A stretch of DNA of 11,804 nucleotides. It comes from JAAYEB01 sp035306725 (lineage in GTDB: Bacteria > Fibrobacterota > Chitinivibrionia > Chitinivibrionales > Chitinispirillaceae). Below, piece by piece: positions 1 through 6,579 of this stretch (the first letter of the stretch is position 1; the number at the start of each line of letters is the position of its first letter). A program made the position numbers and the translations under genes. The DNA lies in the NCBI GenBank assembly GCA_035306725.1, contig DATGNN010000036.1:1-11804 (forward strand), written 5' to 3'. Below the pieces are notes generated by a model, which worked only from the letters and a program-made list of their open reading frames with translations, was not told the origin of the DNA and did not search any database.

Positions 1-205
1 GTGAGACCAGTAATGCAACTCCCAAATAGGCCAGTGTTCTTCCCAGGGTATAGAGAAGACCGGCAAAAAGGACCAGCCGGGTTTTCTCGACTTTGCGGCT
101 CACATAAGAGATCGCAGCAATATTTGTCGCAAGCGGACACGGACTGATAGAAGTGAGTATTCCCAGCCAGAGTGCTGTGCCTATGTCAATTAATATCGAG
201 TCCAT
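1..205 (-). CDS. arsG: ArsG-family (CcdA-like) membrane transporter, N-terminal part, cut by window edge
   Basis: I translated this by hand on the minus strand from the ATG at 205. About 68 residues are visible before the window ends. They begin MDSILIDIGTALWLG, then carry the conserved block SPCPLATNIAA (Cys at about residue 24), then a second hydrophobic helix. The Ser-Pro-Cys-Pro start of a membrane helix is typical of the CcdA/DsbD superfamily of thiol-electron-carrying membrane proteins. The SPCPLATNIAA form matches the ArsG branch, annotated as an efflux permease for aminobenzyl-arsenicals. A strong Shine-Dalgarno, AGGAGG, overlaps the stop codon of the upstream arsF gene and lies about 8 nt from this ATG, so the two are translationally coupled. 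The C-terminal part, including any second conserved Cys, is outside the window. An ordinary CcdA-type thiol transporter is the main alternative. Confidence 0.75.
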   Translation of the reverse strand, partial: MDSILIDIGTALWLGILTSISPCPLATNIAAISYVSRKVEKTRLVLFAGLLYTLGRTLAYLGVALLVS

Positions 206-217
206 GCCTGAGACCTC

Positions 218-718
218 CTATAATTGAGTTTTTATTTCTGTCTGAATATATTCTGCAAACTTGTCCTGGTCACGAAGAAGAGTCCATACCTTGTCGAGAT
301 TCTTCCAGTCTTTCTCTTTTCCATCGACCTGGGTAGATACAATAACCGATTTGGTATATAGTTTGTAATCGTCGACGAAATGTTTGTTTTCAGGAAGGTC
401 GATATTGATTGATTTAAATTGGAGCAGTTTATTGTCAAGCTGGTCTTTGAAACCGGATTCGATTGCCTCTCTTGTAAGCTTTTCGATCATATTGCATGAG
501 TAGCAACGGTTTGTAGTGTGGAAATAGTATACTGCAAGTTTCTTTTGTACATCTTTGGATGTTTCTGATGAATCAGGAGCTGAATTCTCTTCAATGGTTG
601 AATTTTTTTGCACCGGTTTTTTCTCTGAACTCTGACAGGATAAAACTGTTCCGGCAAGGAAAACCAAAACGGCACCAGGAACGATAATGTTTCTGCACAT
701 GGTATTGAATAATTTCAT
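218..718 (-). CDS. arsF: ArsF-family thioredoxin-fold lipoprotein (nitroarsenical reductase subunit-like)
   Basis: This is a 166-residue exported thioredoxin-like protein. Residues 1-28 form a signal peptide with a hydrophobic core (about 10-26) ending in VLSC, so Cys28 is a plausible lipidated cysteine; the Leu at -2 makes the lipobox loose. Residues 29-60 are a Ser/Glu/Lys-rich linker. The thioredoxin fold starts at about 61 (LAVYYFHTTNRCYSC), with a CxxC centre at Cys72-Cys75. It continues with FKSINIDLPENKHF, YTKSVIVS and a WKNLDKVW block. These blocks match the family annotated as the ArsF subunit of a nitrophenyl-compound reductase, which works with ArsE to reduce nitroaromatic arsenicals. 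The usual cis-proline before the last core strand is absent: Lys-Ser occurs where Thr-Pro is expected. The Shine-Dalgarno is AAAGGA. It lies 29 bp after the small thioredoxin gene and ends 12 bp before arsG. Function is inferred from family resemblance only. Confidence 0.78.
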   Translation of the reverse strand: MKLFNTMCRNIIVPGAVLVFLAGTVLSCQSSEKKPVQKNSTIEENSAPDSSETSKDVQKKLAVYYFHTTNRCYSCNMIEKLTREAIESGFKDQLDNKLLQFKSINIDLPENKHFVDDYKLYTKSVIVSTQVDGKEKDWKNLDKVWTLLRDQDKFAEYIQTEIKTQL

Positions 719-747
719 AAAACAGATTCCTTTCAGTAAACAATTTA

Positions 748-981
748 TTATTTAAGCAGATCCTTGATTTCATCTATTCGTGGTACTCTGCCCACGAATT
801 TGACCTCACCATTTATTACCAGTGCGGGTGTCATCATTACTCCAAATTTCATTATTTCGTTTATGTCTTCTACTTTAATCACCTCAGATTCTATTGAGGA
901 TTCATTTACTGCCTTGATGGTTGTTTCATAAAGTTTTTTACATTTTGGACAACCTGTACCAAGAATATGTATTTTTACCAT
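748..981 (-). CDS. small cytoplasmic thioredoxin (CPKC; MTH895/TM0996 type), ArsE-like
   Basis: This 77-residue protein has no signal peptide, so it is cytoplasmic. It starts MVKIHILGTGCPKCKKL, with a CxxC redox centre at Cys11-Cys14 following the first beta strand. It has the cis-proline motif MMTPALVINGEV (Pro52), which gives a complete minimal thioredoxin/glutaredoxin fold. Small proteins of this type are common beside DUF318 permeases and arsR in anaerobes. They are thought to reduce disulfides or hand metalloids to a partner. In the arsEFG arrangement this position would be ArsE, but I cannot separate ArsE from the general small-thioredoxin family by eye, so no symbol is given. A good Shine-Dalgarno (AAGGAG, about 7 nt from the ATG) supports the start. 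It sits 30 bp downstream of the permease gene in the same operon. Confidence 0.88.
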   Translation of the reverse strand: MVKIHILGTGCPKCKKLYETTIKAVNESSIESEVIKVEDINEIMKFGVMMTPALVINGEVKFVGRVPRIDEIKDLLK

Positions 982-1011
982 AATTAACTCCTTTTATTGT
1001 GTATTATCTTA

Positions 1012-2328
1012 TCAGAAGAATGTTCCATATATCAAACCGGAAATTGTGGCCATAATTACTACCAGAACTATAAATGTTACTGTTTTTTTTATCCCCATGA
1101 CTCCGTTTAGAACCAGCATGCTTGGTAGTGAGAGTGCTGGTCCGGCAAGAAGCAGTGCCAGTGCCGGTCCTTTACCCATACCGCTTCCAATCAATCCCTG
1201 AAGAATAGGTACTTCTGTAAGGGTTGCGAAATACATGAATGCTCCGGCAATGGATGCGAAAAAATTTGCTCTAAGAGAATTTCCGCCAACTGCAGCAGAG
1301 ACCCATTCCGACGGGATAATTCCTTCATTGCCAACTCTTCCCAAAAGGAACCCTGCAATGAGAACTCCAAACAGAAGCAGCGGCAGAATCTGTTTTGCAA
1401 ATGTCCATGTTGATGCAAACCAGTCGCCAATTTCGCCTTTGTCGGTACTTGTGACAACAGAAAGCCCTATTGAACCGGCAGCAAAAGCGGTTACCGGCAA
1501 GAATTCATGAGGAATTGATTGGGGTGCAATAAATGCAATTACTGCAGCAGGAACAGCTGCGGCCAAAACTTTCCACCATGCCATTTTGAACCAGCCGATA
1601 AGGATTACTCCAAAGATCAGAGAAAATATGGAAGTTATGATCCATTTTTGTGAATAAATAGTGTGCCAGATACCGCTGTTTTCCATTGGTTTGCCCCAAT
1701 TGGCAAATACAAGAATCGCGATCATCACGAAAAAGTAAGCGGCTGTTTTCCATAAAGGTCTGACTGTTTGTTGTTCAGGCATTGCCATCTGTGTTGCGGC
1801 TTTGGCAGTTTCCTCTTTTCGGTAAATAAAATGCATTGAAAGTCCGATTATTATGCTGAAAACTATAGCTCCTATTGCACGTGCAAGTCCCATTTCGATA
1901 CCGAGAATCCTGCCTGTCAGCACTATTGCCAGCACATTTATTGCCGGACCTGCATAAAGAAAGGCTGATGCCGGACCGATACCTGCACCCATTCGATATA
2001 TTCCTGCAAAAAGCGGAAGTACCGTACAGGAACAAACTGCCAGTACGGTTCCGGATACGGAAGCTACCCCGTAGGCAAGAATCTTGTTTGCCCTTGCTCC
2101 AAGATATTTCATTACCGATGCCTGACTGATAAATACTCCGATTGCACCAGCTATAAAGAATGCAGGGATAAGACATAAAAGAACATGTTCCCTGGCATAC
2201 CACTTTACTAAATGAATAGCTTCAAAGATGGCATTATCGAATCTTGGTATTCCTACCGGCAAAAAAAACATTCCGAGAAAGACTGCCGCGATAATAAGCA
2301 GCGGTTTTGATTCCTTTTTCCAGTCCAT
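1012..2328 (-). CDS. DUF318/ArsP-like permease, likely metalloid or organoarsenical exporter
   Basis: This 438-residue inner-membrane protein has about ten hydrophobic segments in two halves, separated by a polar loop near residues 168-190. The motif CSCTVLP is at 99-105 (Cys99, Cys101), and a further Cys lies in a membrane segment at 52. The two halves carry related signatures: AFLYAGPAINVL at about 122-133 and ALLLAGPALSLP at about 391-402. This is the internal duplication expected of the DUF318/YraQ permease family. ArsP, the trivalent organoarsenical exporter, belongs to this family, and its transport depends on cysteines. The Shine-Dalgarno is AAGGA, about 10 nt from the ATG. It is the second gene of the arsR operon, preceded by its own copy of the operator. 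The substrate is inferred: methyl- or aromatic As(III) is most likely given arsF and arsG downstream, but another soft metal is possible. The length exceeds the roughly 315 residues of classical ArsP. Confidence 0.85.
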   Translation of the reverse strand: MDWKKESKPLLIIAAVFLGMFFLPVGIPRFDNAIFEAIHLVKWYAREHVLLCLIPAFFIAGAIGVFISQASVMKYLGARANKILAYGVASVSGTVLAVCSCTVLPLFAGIYRMGAGIGPASAFLYAGPAINVLAIVLTGRILGIEMGLARAIGAIVFSIIIGLSMHFIYRKEETAKAATQMAMPEQQTVRPLWKTAAYFFVMIAILVFANWGKPMENSGIWHTIYSQKWIITSIFSLIFGVILIGWFKMAWWKVLAAAVPAAVIAFIAPQSIPHEFLPVTAFAAGSIGLSVVTSTDKGEIGDWFASTWTFAKQILPLLLFGVLIAGFLLGRVGNEGIIPSEWVSAAVGGNSLRANFFASIAGAFMYFATLTEVPILQGLIGSGMGKGPALALLLAGPALSLPSMLVLNGVMGIKKTVTFIVLVVIMATISGLIYGTFF

Positions 2329-2349
2329 TTATATTTATCCTTCAATTTG

Positions 2350-2373
2350 TTACTTGGCCAAATAGCCAAATAA
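2350..2373. promoter_or_regulatory. second ArsR-type operator, between arsR and the permease gene
   Basis: This inverted repeat has arms TTACTTGGC and GCCAAATAA and a 6-nt spacer. One mismatch separates it from the upstream arsR operator, and arm length and spacing are the same. It lies 12 bp after the arsR stop codon and 22 bp before the permease ATG. On the minus strand the spacer reads TATTTG, a poor -10, with only a weak -35 (GATTTT) 17 bp upstream. It may be an auxiliary operator, or it may control a weak internal promoter. Binding by ArsR is inferred from the match to the first operator. Confidence 0.7.
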
Positions 2374-2385
2374 GATATAAAAAAA

Positions 2386-2706
2386 TCAGATTACCATTGC
2401 GAGGTGTTCTTTGGCCTGCTTAACAATTACATTGTCGAGGCATGATAAAAAATTGATAGTGCAGGGCATGATCAGGCTGTAATAAACCATTTGACCCCTT
2501 TTTTCATCAGTTACGATACCGGCATTTTTCAGTATTGAAAGATGCTTGGAAATAGTTGATGTATCTGCCCCAACCATTTCGGTAAGTTCGCAGACACAAT
2601 GTTCCTGTTTTGCCAGTTCCTCTATAATGAGCAATCTTGTAGGATGTGCCATAGCTTTTATTATAGTGGATTTTGCTTCATACCTGGCCATTGTCTGTTT
2701 ATTCAT
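2386..2706 (-). CDS. arsR: ArsR-family metalloid-responsive repressor
   Basis: This is a 106-residue winged-helix repressor of the ArsR/SmtB family. Residues 12-33 (KSTIIKAMAHPTRLLIIEEL) are the usual N-terminal helices. Residues 37-41 (CVCEL) give the two cysteines of the classical As(III)/Sb(III) site at the start of the recognition-helix region, followed by TSTISKHLSILKNAGIV (about 49-65) and the wing KRGQMVYYSL. Cys82 and Cys89 (MPCTINFLSC) could add a third ligand or a second site. It is known for the family that metalloid binding releases the operator and derepresses the operon. The Shine-Dalgarno GGAG lies 9 nt from the ATG. A CGGAGT hexamer occurs twice in the leader. It is the first gene of the operon and is flanked on both sides by matching inverted repeats, so it is presumably autoregulated. 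Confidence 0.93.
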   Translation of the reverse strand: MNKQTMARYEAKSTIIKAMAHPTRLLIIEELAKQEHCVCELTEMVGADTSTISKHLSILKNAGIVTDEKRGQMVYYSLIMPCTINFLSCLDNVIVKQAKEHLAMVI

Positions 2707-2745
2707 GCTATTTAACTCCGTACGTACATTACTCCGTGTTTATAT

Positions 2746-2771
2746 GTTATTTGGCAATATAGCCAAATAAC
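2746..2771. promoter_or_regulatory. primary ArsR-type operator overlapping the arsR promoter
   Basis: This is a perfect inverted repeat with 10-bp arms (GTTATTTGGC and GCCAAATAAC) around a 6-nt spacer. The spacer is the -10 hexamer TATATT of the minus-strand promoter, so a bound repressor dimer would block RNA polymerase directly. It is centred about 52 bp upstream of the arsR ATG. A near copy follows arsR. Confidence 0.85.
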
Positions 2772-2784
2772 CAATCATAATCAA
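2756..2784 (-). promoter_or_regulatory. sigma70-type promoter of the ars operon
   Basis: On the minus strand there is a -35 TTGATT (2784-2779), a 17-bp spacer and a -10 TATATT (2761-2756). The predicted start site is near 2749, which gives a leader of about 43 nt before the arsR start. The -10 lies wholly inside the operator spacer. Confidence 0.75.
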
Positions 2785-3353
2785 CTAAAATTCGATCTGG
2801 TTTTCAATTTTATTGTATTATCGTGAAGCATTATAGTAAAAAAACGGATCTGAGAAATTGCATTCCTCTTGCCTCGGATCAGCATATTTCCAGGTTATTA
2901 AACAATGCTTTTTTGTAAAATGGAGCTATACACAGGTTTCCACACGCCCCCAACATCAAATTATTCTGTTCCTGTTTCGAATTTCGGTTTTTGAATTTTT
3001 CTGCTTGTTTTCATGCTTTTTCTTTGATTCTATTTCGTATTTCGAGTTTTCCTAATCGTTTTGTTTCGAATTTCGTATTTCTTATTTCGAATTTTCAATT
3101 GTTACTGCGGGGGTCGTGTGCGCCCGCGAACATGAAAAATAAAAATTAAATTGCCAGGAGAGTGGAGTATCTCAATCCTATAGATCACTCCTGAGGAGTA
3201 TGAATTCCTTATCCACATTGCGTCAGGAATTAATTATTTTCTATTTTATTGTTTTACTACATAAACTGGCCACTAATAAACTATTCCCATGCAATTACAT
3301 TCTTTGAGTTTGATTTCACCGGTTACTAAATACAAAAACCTGTCTATTAAAGA
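2785..3353. other. intergenic region between the divergent ars operon and hydrolase gene
   Basis: No credible gene is seen in this roughly 570-bp stretch; short open frames here have biased composition and no ribosome-binding site. It contains the TTTCG-rich repeat (2941-3120). It also has a 7-bp inverted repeat AATTCCT/AGGAATT at 3203-3209 and 3225-3231 followed by T-rich sequence on the plus strand, and a small palindrome ACTCC-TGA-GGAGT near 3187-3199. A plus-strand promoter for the hydrolase gene is not clear: a TTGAGT near 3305 has no convincing -10 at the right distance. Confidence 0.5.
2941..3120. repeat. TTTCG-rich intergenic repeat with inverted GC-rich ends
   Basis: The interior (about 2966-3093) is built of short variants of TTTCGAATTTCG, TTTCGTATTTCG and TTTCGAGTTT, so it is quasi-repetitive and very T-rich on the plus strand. 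Its edges carry a related GC-rich motif in opposite orientation: CACACGCCCCC at 2941-2951, and CACACGACCCCC on the minus strand at 3120-3109, differing by one base insertion. A 32-bp block of the interior (3018-3049) recurs inverted at 11760-11791. No coding capacity is evident. It could be a small non-autonomous mobile element or a family of dispersed intergenic repeats. Confidence 0.5.
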
Positions 3354-3365
3354 ATGGAAAATTTT

Positions 3366-4328
3366 ATGATCAAATATTTATCCATAATACTTGTTGCAGT
3401 TATAACAGTTTTTTTGCTCCTTTTCCGAACATCTTCTGATGAAAATAAAATCCTGGATCACAATGTCAGAAGTAATAGCAGTTATAACTTTGTAAAGCTT
3501 AATAATGGATACACAGCTTATGATATCAACGGTCCCGATACAGGTCATGTTGTCGTTTTTATTCATGGCGGTACTATACCGATGTGCATCTGGTCTGAAC
3601 AGATCGGTTTTTTTACAGAGGCAGGCTTTCGGGTTCTTTGTTACGACCAGTACGGAAGAGGTGAATCAGACAGGCCTGATACCGAATATAATCGATTACT
3701 TTTTACTAACCAGCTAAAAGAACTTCTTGATGCCCTTGAAATCAGTTATCCGGTAAGTCTTATTGGTCCAAGTTTCGGTGGCGCAATCAGTGTATCGTTT
3801 GCTTCAAAATACCCCGAACTTGTTAATTCAATTGTACTGATTTCTCCTGTACTTAATCTTGACGGATCAAATTCTTCTCTCAAATTACCGTTTCAGATCG
3901 CACGCCTGCCATTTCTTGGAAAACCGATTTTCAGATCTTTAATCCTCGGAAAAATCATTGAACGGGGACATTTACAGGTTGCAGGTGGAAAGGATTCGCC
4001 CTGTTACTCTCAGTTTCTTGATCAGTTCACATATAAAGGTACTTCTGATGCATTATACTCAATGTTTATATCAAATGCTTTCAAAAATTATCTGGATGAA
4101 ACCGGTATTGTTGGCAAACAGACAATAAACATTTTACTTATGCGGGGCAAAAAAGATAAAGAAATTACAGAATCAATGATTGATGAAATCCGGTTGCTTT
4201 TGCCTGAATGCAAATTCAAGGAACTGGACAGCGGACATTCACCCAATGCTGATTCTTCCTCAGATTCTTTCAATCAACTGATTGTTGATTTTTTAAAAGA
4301 CAGTATTTCAAAAGAATCTCCCAATTGA
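3366..4328 (+). CDS. membrane-anchored alpha/beta hydrolase
   Basis: This is a 320-residue serine hydrolase counted from the ATG at 3366. An in-frame ATG lies at 3354, but only 3366 has a partial Shine-Dalgarno (GGAA, about 7 nt upstream), and it gives a clean signal anchor: MIKYLSIILVAVITVFLLLF spans residues 1-20. The fold follows: oxyanion-hole region VVVFIHGG (His67-Gly68), YDQYGRGESDRP (about 94-104), and nucleophile elbow GPSFGG with Ser136. The likely catalytic acid is Asp264 (MRGKKDKE) and the catalytic His is 291 (DSGHSPN). The triad is therefore complete. Closest in style are lipase/esterase/peptidase-type alpha/beta hydrolases; the substrate cannot be told. The N-terminal helix places the enzyme on the periplasmic face or in the periplasm. 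It is the only plus-strand gene here and appears monocistronic. Confidence 0.85.
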   Translation: MIKYLSIILVAVITVFLLLFRTSSDENKILDHNVRSNSSYNFVKLNNGYTAYDINGPDTGHVVVFIHGGTIPMCIWSEQIGFFTEAGFRVLCYDQYGRGESDRPDTEYNRLLFTNQLKELLDALEISYPVSLIGPSFGGAISVSFASKYPELVNSIVLISPVLNLDGSNSSLKLPFQIARLPFLGKPIFRSLILGKIIERGHLQVAGGKDSPCYSQFLDQFTYKGTSDALYSMFISNAFKNYLDETGIVGKQTINILLMRGKKDKEITESMIDEIRLLLPECKFKELDSGHSPNADSSSDSFNQLIVDFLKDSISKESPN

Positions 4329-4447
4329 AATAAATCAGACTAACAGGCATATATTTCAGTTACAACAAATCTTATTATTTTTTCGCTTTTGCGCGCGAGC
4401 ACATTATTGGTTAATCGTCCACATATAGATGTAAACCTCTGAAGCTA
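4329..4447. other. convergent intergenic spacer
   Basis: This is the 119-bp spacer between the converging hydrolase and unknown-protein genes. A GC-rich knot (GCGCGCGAGC near 4391-4400) sits in otherwise AT-rich sequence beside a T6 run at 4378-4383. It can form only short stems and has no T tract on the correct side, so I do not call a terminator. Confidence 0.4.
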
Positions 4448-4927
4448 TTAATTATTTTTCTCTTTATCTGCAAAAATAAGCTCGGTTATGGGCAGAACGA
4501 TATTACCACCAATATCTATATCGAATTTATGGTCATATCTAACGATATCTGATCTCAAAAAAAGAAACCATCCAGCGAATAAAGAACCTTTCGGGACTAC
4601 CATGATTTTGTCATCCTTTTTCAAATATGCGGTTCCGGCACCGAATCCATAGAAAACGATTCCCGACAATAGCCCGGCTTCCAATTCTGTAAACAGGTAA
4701 TCTTTGGTTGCATCATCCAGCAGATATCTTTTTCCATATGTGATATTAAACAAATATCCTTCAATTTTCCCATGATCCAGGGGTTTAAAGATACCGGCAC
4801 TTATTTTCCAGCTTGCAGAAATTTTATTTTGTGTATTCCAGGACAAGATAATTCCCGGAGAAAGGTAGGGTAAGACTTTACTGTTTACACTAGACACAAT
4901 TAAAAGTATTATCAGAGTTTTTTTCAT
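4448..4927 (-). CDS. exported protein of unknown function, possible small outer-membrane beta-barrel
   Basis: I do not recognise this 159-residue protein. It begins with a short signal-like segment (MKKTLIILLIVSSVNS, residues 1-16). The mature part consists of alternating hydrophobic/polar stretches with many Gly, Tyr, Phe and Trp, for example ISASWKISAGIF, YLFNITYGKRYLL, and FYGFGAGTAYL. These fit amphipathic beta strands of a small outer-membrane barrel or a surface protein. There are no cysteines, no lipobox and no catalytic motif that I can see. The Shine-Dalgarno is weak (GAAAG). It begins 28 bp downstream of the enolase terminator hairpin and converges with the hydrolase gene, with no obvious promoter of its own. 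It may be expressed by read-through from eno. Composition and length support a real gene, but homologues would be needed to confirm it. Confidence 0.6.
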   Translation of the reverse strand: MKKTLIILLIVSSVNSKVLPYLSPGIILSWNTQNKISASWKISAGIFKPLDHGKIEGYLFNITYGKRYLLDDATKDYLFTELEAGLLSGIVFYGFGAGTAYLKKDDKIMVVPKGSLFAGWFLFLRSDIVRYDHKFDIDIGGNIVLPITELIFADKEKNN

Positions 4928-4954
4928 CTGAACACTTTCAAGAATAAATTGGAT

Positions 4955-4981
4955 AAGAGACCTGATTTTTACAGGTCTCTT
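4955..4981 (-). terminator. terminator hairpin downstream of eno
   Basis: This is a perfect 10-bp stem, AAGAGACCTG (4955-4964) with CAGGTCTCTT (4972-4981), and a 7-nt loop. It starts 18 bp past the enolase stop codon. On the minus strand the stem is followed by moderately U-rich sequence (ATCCAATTTATTC) rather than a full U run, so termination may be incomplete and the downstream gene may receive read-through. Confidence 0.72.
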
Positions 4982-4998
4982 CCTGATAATATCATTAA

Positions 4999-6279
4999 TT
5001 ATGCATTTTTAAAAGCAGATTTTCCTGCGAATTTTGCTTCTGATCCCAGTTCGTCTTCAATAGCAATCAAACGATTGAACTTTGCAATACGCTCACTTCT
5101 GCTTGCGGAACCGGTTTTGATTTTTCCTGAAGCAGTTGCAACAGCCAGATCAGCAATAGTAGTATCTTCAGTTTCACCTGAACGATGCGATATCATATAA
5201 CCATAGGAGTTCTTACCTGCGAGTTCAATAGCATCAAGAGTTTCAGTAAGTGATCCGATCTGGTTTACTTTGATCAGAATTGAATTAGCAACACCAGCTT
5301 CAATACCCTTTGCAAGAATAGACGGGTTTGTGCAGAAGAGATCATCACCAACCAGTTCAATCTTTTTGCCGATCTTTTCAGTCAGCAGCTTCCATCCATC
5401 CCAATCGTTTTCACCCATTCCATCTTCAATCGAAACGATAGGATATTTATTAACCCAATCAACCCAATGCTCTACCATCTCCACGGAAGATTTTTTGGCT
5501 TTAGTAGATTTAAAAAAGACATAAGAACCATTATCCCACATTTCAGAAGTAGCCGGATCAAGACAGATTGAAATATCATCACCCGGTTTGTAACCAGCTT
5601 TAGTAATAGCTTCCAGAATAGTTTCAACAGCTTCGTCATTAGATTTAAGGTCAGGAGCAAATCCTCCCTCATCACCAACAGCAGTTGAATAACCTTTTTT
5701 TGACAAAACCGATTTTAACGCATGAAAAGTTTCTGCACCCATTCTGATAGCTGTTTTAAAATCCGGTGCATTGTGTGGAGCAATCATAAATTCCTGAAAA
5801 TCCACATTATTACCGGCATGCTGACCACCATTGATAACATTCATGCATGGAACAGGGAGAACTGATGCATTTACACCACCTAAATAACGATATAAAGGAA
5901 GTCCTTTAGCTTTTGCAGCAGCACGTGCTGTTGCAAGAGAAACAGAAAGAACAGCGTTTGCACCAAGAACCGATTTGTTCTCCGTACCATCAAGCTTAAG
6001 CATTGCAGCATCAACTTTACGCTGAGCTTCTGCATTCATACCAGTTACTACGGGCAATATTTTTTCATTAACGTTTTTTACCGCTGTGAGAACCCCTTTT
6101 CCATTATACCGTTTTGGATCTTTGTCTCTGAGTTCTACAGCTTCTTTTTCACCAGTCGAAGCACCTGATGGTACCATTGCGGATTCTACAACACCATTAT
6201 CAAGCTCTACTACAGCTTCAACTGTCGGATTTCCTCTCGAATCCAATACTTCCCGTGCTTTTACACTCTGAATTTTCAT
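4999..6279 (-). CDS. eno: enolase (phosphopyruvate hydratase)
   Basis: This glycolytic/gluconeogenic enzyme interconverts 2-phosphoglycerate and phosphoenolpyruvate with Mg2+ in the cytoplasm. It is 426 residues, the normal full length. The N-terminal signature REVLDSRGNPTVE is at about 9-21 and the flexible loop SGASTGEKEA at 38-47. Catalytic acid Glu204 lies in GDEGGFAP. Metal ligands are Asp241 (LDPATSE), Glu285 (SIEDG) and Asp312 (VGDDLF). Catalytic Lys337 lies in LIKVNQIGSLTET, and SHRSGETEDT is at 364-373. Every key residue is present. The SICLDPATSE variant of the Asp241 block differs slightly from the common LDVAASE. A strong Shine-Dalgarno (AGGAGG, 4 nt spacing) fixes the start. It has its own promoter about 66 bp upstream and a terminator hairpin after the stop, so it looks monocistronic. 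Confidence 0.98.
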   Translation of the reverse strand: MKIQSVKAREVLDSRGNPTVEAVVELDNGVVESAMVPSGASTGEKEAVELRDKDPKRYNGKGVLTAVKNVNEKILPVVTGMNAEAQRKVDAAMLKLDGTENKSVLGANAVLSVSLATARAAAKAKGLPLYRYLGGVNASVLPVPCMNVINGGQHAGNNVDFQEFMIAPHNAPDFKTAIRMGAETFHALKSVLSKKGYSTAVGDEGGFAPDLKSNDEAVETILEAITKAGYKPGDDISICLDPATSEMWDNGSYVFFKSTKAKKSSVEMVEHWVDWVNKYPIVSIEDGMGENDWDGWKLLTEKIGKKIELVGDDLFCTNPSILAKGIEAGVANSILIKVNQIGSLTETLDAIELAGKNSYGYMISHRSGETEDTTIADLAVATASGKIKTGSASRSERIAKFNRLIAIEDELGSEAKFAGKSAFKNA

Positions 6280-6344
6280 TGTGCCTCCTAATACAAATTC
6301 ATCAATTAAAAAAAATCCATTTCACTGTTTAACGAAATCGGATC

Positions 6345-6353
6345 ATTATAACA
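6345..6353 (-). promoter_or_regulatory. extended -10 promoter of eno
   Basis: On the minus strand TGT-TATAAT is a consensus -10 with the TGn extension. The -35 region (about TAACTT) is poor, as is usual for extended -10 promoters. The predicted start is near 6338, giving a leader of about 60 nt to the eno ATG. Confidence 0.65.
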
Positions 6354-6579
6354 CAACATTTGAAAATAAGTTATAAATGAGCAAAATCGGCATTTTTATT
6401 TAAAAAAATGTAAATTTCTTTCAATTGCATGATTATGATCAAAAAATTACCAATCCTGCATATAGAAATACAGATGAAACAAGAAATTGAACTGCAAGAA
6501 AACACTAGTGACATGCTGATCCAAAACAGGAACGCCGAATTCAGGCATTCACATTCCTCGGATTACAAACAGTTGGGGA
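6354..6579. other. intergenic region between yjbQ and eno
   Basis: This stretch follows yjbQ and is AT-rich. An imperfect hairpin at 6528-6558 (AGGAA/TTCCT outer stem, GCC/GGC inner stem) is followed on the minus strand by TGTTTT, so it may terminate the yjbQ transcript, but the stem is interrupted. A 54-codon plus-strand open frame crosses it and is judged unlikely to be real. Confidence 0.4.

Noticed and set aside
2858..3055. Plus-strand open frame of 65 codons in the TTTCG-rich region
   Set aside because: Low-complexity Phe/Ser/Cys-rich product that simply reads the repeat tract; no ribosome-binding site.
4378..4402. GC-rich knot GCGCGCGAGC beside a T6 run as a bidirectional terminator
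   Set aside because: Only 3-4 bp stems form, and the T run is on the wrong side of the knot for both converging genes to use it as an intrinsic terminator.
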